Part shown: in pieces, positions 61,532 through 64,000 of the stretch
How positions within the stretch are numbered: position 1 is the first letter of the stretch
Layout: every line of letters begins with the position of its first letter
Source: Cucumis sativus
Lineage: Eukaryota > Streptophyta > Magnoliopsida > Cucurbitales > Cucurbitaceae
Assembly (NCBI RefSeq): GCF_000004075.3
Contig: NC_026659.2
Location: forward strand, 31,328,272-31,392,271
Direction: 5' to 3'
Length of the DNA: 64,000 nucleotides
Program-made: the position numbers and the translations under genes
The notes under the pieces: model-generated
Database searches by the model: none
Told to the model about the DNA's origin: nothing
The model's input: the letters and a program-made list of their open reading frames with translations, nothing else

Positions 61532-62716
61532 GATTGTTAACTAAGGTGAGAACGCAAGAGAAATGAATGACTAATGTTTGAAACAAGATGAGAAATATGA
61601 AGGCTAATTTATATGTGCATCTCTTGCATAGACCATTTCAATGATTGCATATGAATGCAAATTAGTCAATGTACGTATAAAAATAAGTACAAACAAATTT
61701 ATCATAGCAATTGCTTAAAACCAAAGAGAAAGAAACAAAAATAAAAGAACAAAACAACAACTCTTGTTGAGATGAATAATCAAATTTTAATTGATGGAAT
61801 CGCTTGGATATGTAGTTGTGTTATTAAAAGAAATCATTTTAATTATGTACTTCTAAATTTGATTTTTGTATACCTAGTACATATGTATATCATACCAAAT
61901 CTTACAAGGTAGCCAAAGAAGATCATTTTATTATACACAGAAACAGATGTGTATATATTACATCAAATACAGATTTCACAACCAATAAAAAGGTAGAAAT
62001 AAAATTACAAATTCTTATTATGAATAAAGAAGAGTGTATATAAAAGAGAAGGGGTTTAGAATCTTGGATTTTGATAGAAACCAATATAATATAATGATCC
62101 TCTGATAGCAGAACTTCCACTAGACTGATCACCAAATGTTTGCATCTTGAAAATTCAAGCATGGCATGCAATACATTGATTTCAGATGAAGCCACACTTG
62201 AAGATATAAGAATTAGAAGTTTCAACAAATAAAGGCATAGGAACAAGACAAACAAAAAGTAGATCTTGATAACAGATTTTTCTCTCTGTTTTCAAAATTA
62301 TGCTTGATTGAAGAGAAACTACTTTCAGAAATTTCTTTTAAATAGTTTTCAAATCTCATTTGACTCTCAAACTTTGGTCATCTTTTCAAACATGGCCTAA
62401 AAAACTGAAAACTGGACAAAGAAATTGATAACTAAATGCTTTATATACAAAAAAAAACGGTTATGGTACCTTTCAATCAGTGAAAACTATCATTTATAAT
62501 CCATAAAATTAAACAGGAATTAAAGAAAGGAAACTAGCTTCTTCACTACAATACTTTAATTAGATTATAACGACACAACATACAAAATCATATGAACTTG
62601 TGCATCTACAAAATGACTATTAACCCATTTGCATCCAACTATGCGATACAACTTTTCCTAAGATTTAAATTACCATTCAAGATTAACCAAAATGGAAGGC
62701 ACCAGCTGCGCCTGCC
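61532..62716. other. Intergenic DNA
   Basis: No supported gene. AT-rich. It includes the region upstream of the TIR fragment and the 3' UTR of the RNA-binding gene. An open frame at 61923-62255 gives a hydrophobic, unrecognised product and is probably chance. Confidence 0.5.
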
Positions 62717-64000
62717 TTACTTCAAAAGATCATAAGTATAGTATACTGGATAATTTGTAACATAGCAGCGTGATTTAGGTTGCTTAAAGCTATCCAAAGT
62801 TGTTGCATGGTATCTCTGACTGTATTCTTTATTGTAGTTATCCAAATGTGATCCATACCCATTATATTGGTTAACTAAACCATGGTAAAGAAGCGCTGAA
62901 GAATAAAAGAAATAATTTTTTGTTGAATTGATGTGGGAAAGGCCAGGAAAGTAAAAATACACAATTCTTAGTGAAAACTAACAATGCAAAGACAAATATA
63001 AAGAAAAGTTAAATCACCTTGTACATGGTTTTCAGGGTAAGTTCTGCATGATGTTGACAGGTGATTGGAATACTGAGATATTTCATTAGAGTAACCATGA
63101 GACCTTGATTTATGAGATACATTTGATGATGAAGTGATTGCACTATTAGTAGGTGAAGACTTGTCTTGCCCAGATACCTGCTTGCATAAAATAAAAAAAA
63201 ACTGCATCATTCCCATAAGTTAACAACTTACCACATAGTCAAAGGTAACACTAGAAAATTGCACAATCATCTGAGTCATAAAATTGAACTACGAAACCAC
63301 ACAGTAAATAAAAATATTTGAAAAGAAACAATCTATAATTTAAATTGGAAAACCATAGATTTTCTTTTTTCTTTTGTCAATAATGTACTAACACCCATGT
63401 TTCATCCCTAAAAATTGGGAAGCCAAAGGTTTTCCAACCATGTCATTTAAACTTCTGGTGACATGAACTAAACTAGAGTAGATTCATCATGATGATCCAT
63501 GTATATCTTGGTTGTTCCCGTCAATTAATTACGAAAACATGGTTTGTTTCTAAACGCAAACTAGATTTTTAATTAACAACGAGAACGAAGCCATATAATT
63601 ATTATGTAATTTCTAAAAGCTCAATAAAGTCATGCAATATATTAAAGTTAAGTCCATCAAAATTTATTATTATATAAAGTCAAGAAAACTAGAATTGCAA
63701 ATGCACATGTTAAAAGACAAATGATATATATCTAAAAGTGAATTAATGATCAAAATGCGTCAAACAAGAAAAGATGGTATATGACACGAATTTTGGATCA
63801 TAAAGTAAATTAAACAATATTTTGAAGTTAGGAAACAAAGTTGATCAAGAAAAATCAGGACAAAAGAAACTAAGGAAACCGTGACAAATTTGCATTGAGA
63901 AAGAAAACATACTGCGAACTTCAAGATACGGCTATGAAGAGACACAAGGCCAGAGAAAAGCTTAACGGCATAGTTGGCAATCTCCTCACTTTCATACACT
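62717..64000 (-). CDS. RRM RNA-binding protein, 3' exons only
   Basis: Three exons on minus: 64000-63913 (cut by the window edge), 63177-63018 and 62895-62717. The first gives the end of an RNA-recognition motif (MYESEEIANYAVKLFSGLVS followed by LHSRILKFA), where alpha-2 and beta-4 of the fold lie. The acceptor GCAAGCAG joins to VSGQDKSSPTN. The rest is a Ser/Tyr/Asn-rich tail (SHKSRSHGYSNEISQYSNHL, NQYNGYGSHL) ending in YPVYYTYDLLK. It resembles small plant RRM proteins related to the spliceosomal SF3B4 type; I recall At4g10110 as similar, without being able to check. Likely nuclear, in RNA processing. It is not part of the immune cluster and may mark its border. Confidence 0.65.

Noticed and set aside
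61923-62255. Hydrophobic 110-codon open frame on minus
   Set aside because: AT-rich codons read as Leu/Ile/Phe; no signal peptide plus domain pattern and no homology recognised.

Overview
The window looks like nuclear DNA of a dicot plant. It is AT-rich, its genes have introns with GT/AG borders, and it is dominated by TIR-NB-LRR (TNL) immune-receptor genes, a class missing from grasses. From remembered family features I infer a cucurbit, most likely Cucumis (melon or cucumber); the sequence alone does not prove the species.

Layout. At 1-11.2 kb two TNLs face each other head to head from a shared 689-bp promoter: gene 1 on minus (cut by the window edge) and gene 2 on plus. Both carry unusual TIR or NB motifs, and the LRR of gene 2 is very short. 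From 11.5 to 20 kb lies a graveyard: a degenerate Ty1/copia piece, a 5'-truncated LINE with its A-tail, and broken minus-strand TNL pieces that are partly duplicated. At 21.0-21.5 kb there is a minisatellite. At 22.3-23.8 kb sits an unrelated housekeeping-type PPR-SMR gene.

From 25 to 47 kb there are three members of a distinctive TNL clade whose products end in three consecutive post-LRR (C-JID-like) modules. Gene B (39.6-47.3 kb, minus) is fully open, with eight exons and 1683 residues. Gene A (30.7-38.5 kb, plus) is its tail-to-tail inverted copy with a single-base frameshift in the LRR exon. The 25.1-28.0 kb copy has lost the whole NB-ARC and LRR and carries a TIR frameshift and an in-frame stop. 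The LRR exon and the preceding intron of A and B look far more alike than their flanks, which suggests gene conversion.

From 47.3 to 51.5 kb the DNA is repeat-rich and gene-free. An intact single-exon L-type lectin receptor kinase lies at 51.6-53.5 kb. Gene C (55.3-60.3 kb) is a conventional TNL whose last exon has been cut by a roughly 215-bp solo LTR; the displaced end of its C-JID is still readable beyond the insertion. A truncated TIR-only fragment (61.1-61.5 kb, minus) and the 3' exons of a probable RRM RNA-binding protein (62.7-64 kb, minus) close the window.

Functionally this is a cluster of cytoplasmic (TNL) and cell-surface (lectin kinase) pathogen-sensing genes that evolves by inversion, internal deletion, conversion and transposon insertion. 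No tRNA, rRNA or CRISPR was seen. All exon borders are read by eye from splice consensus and phase matching.
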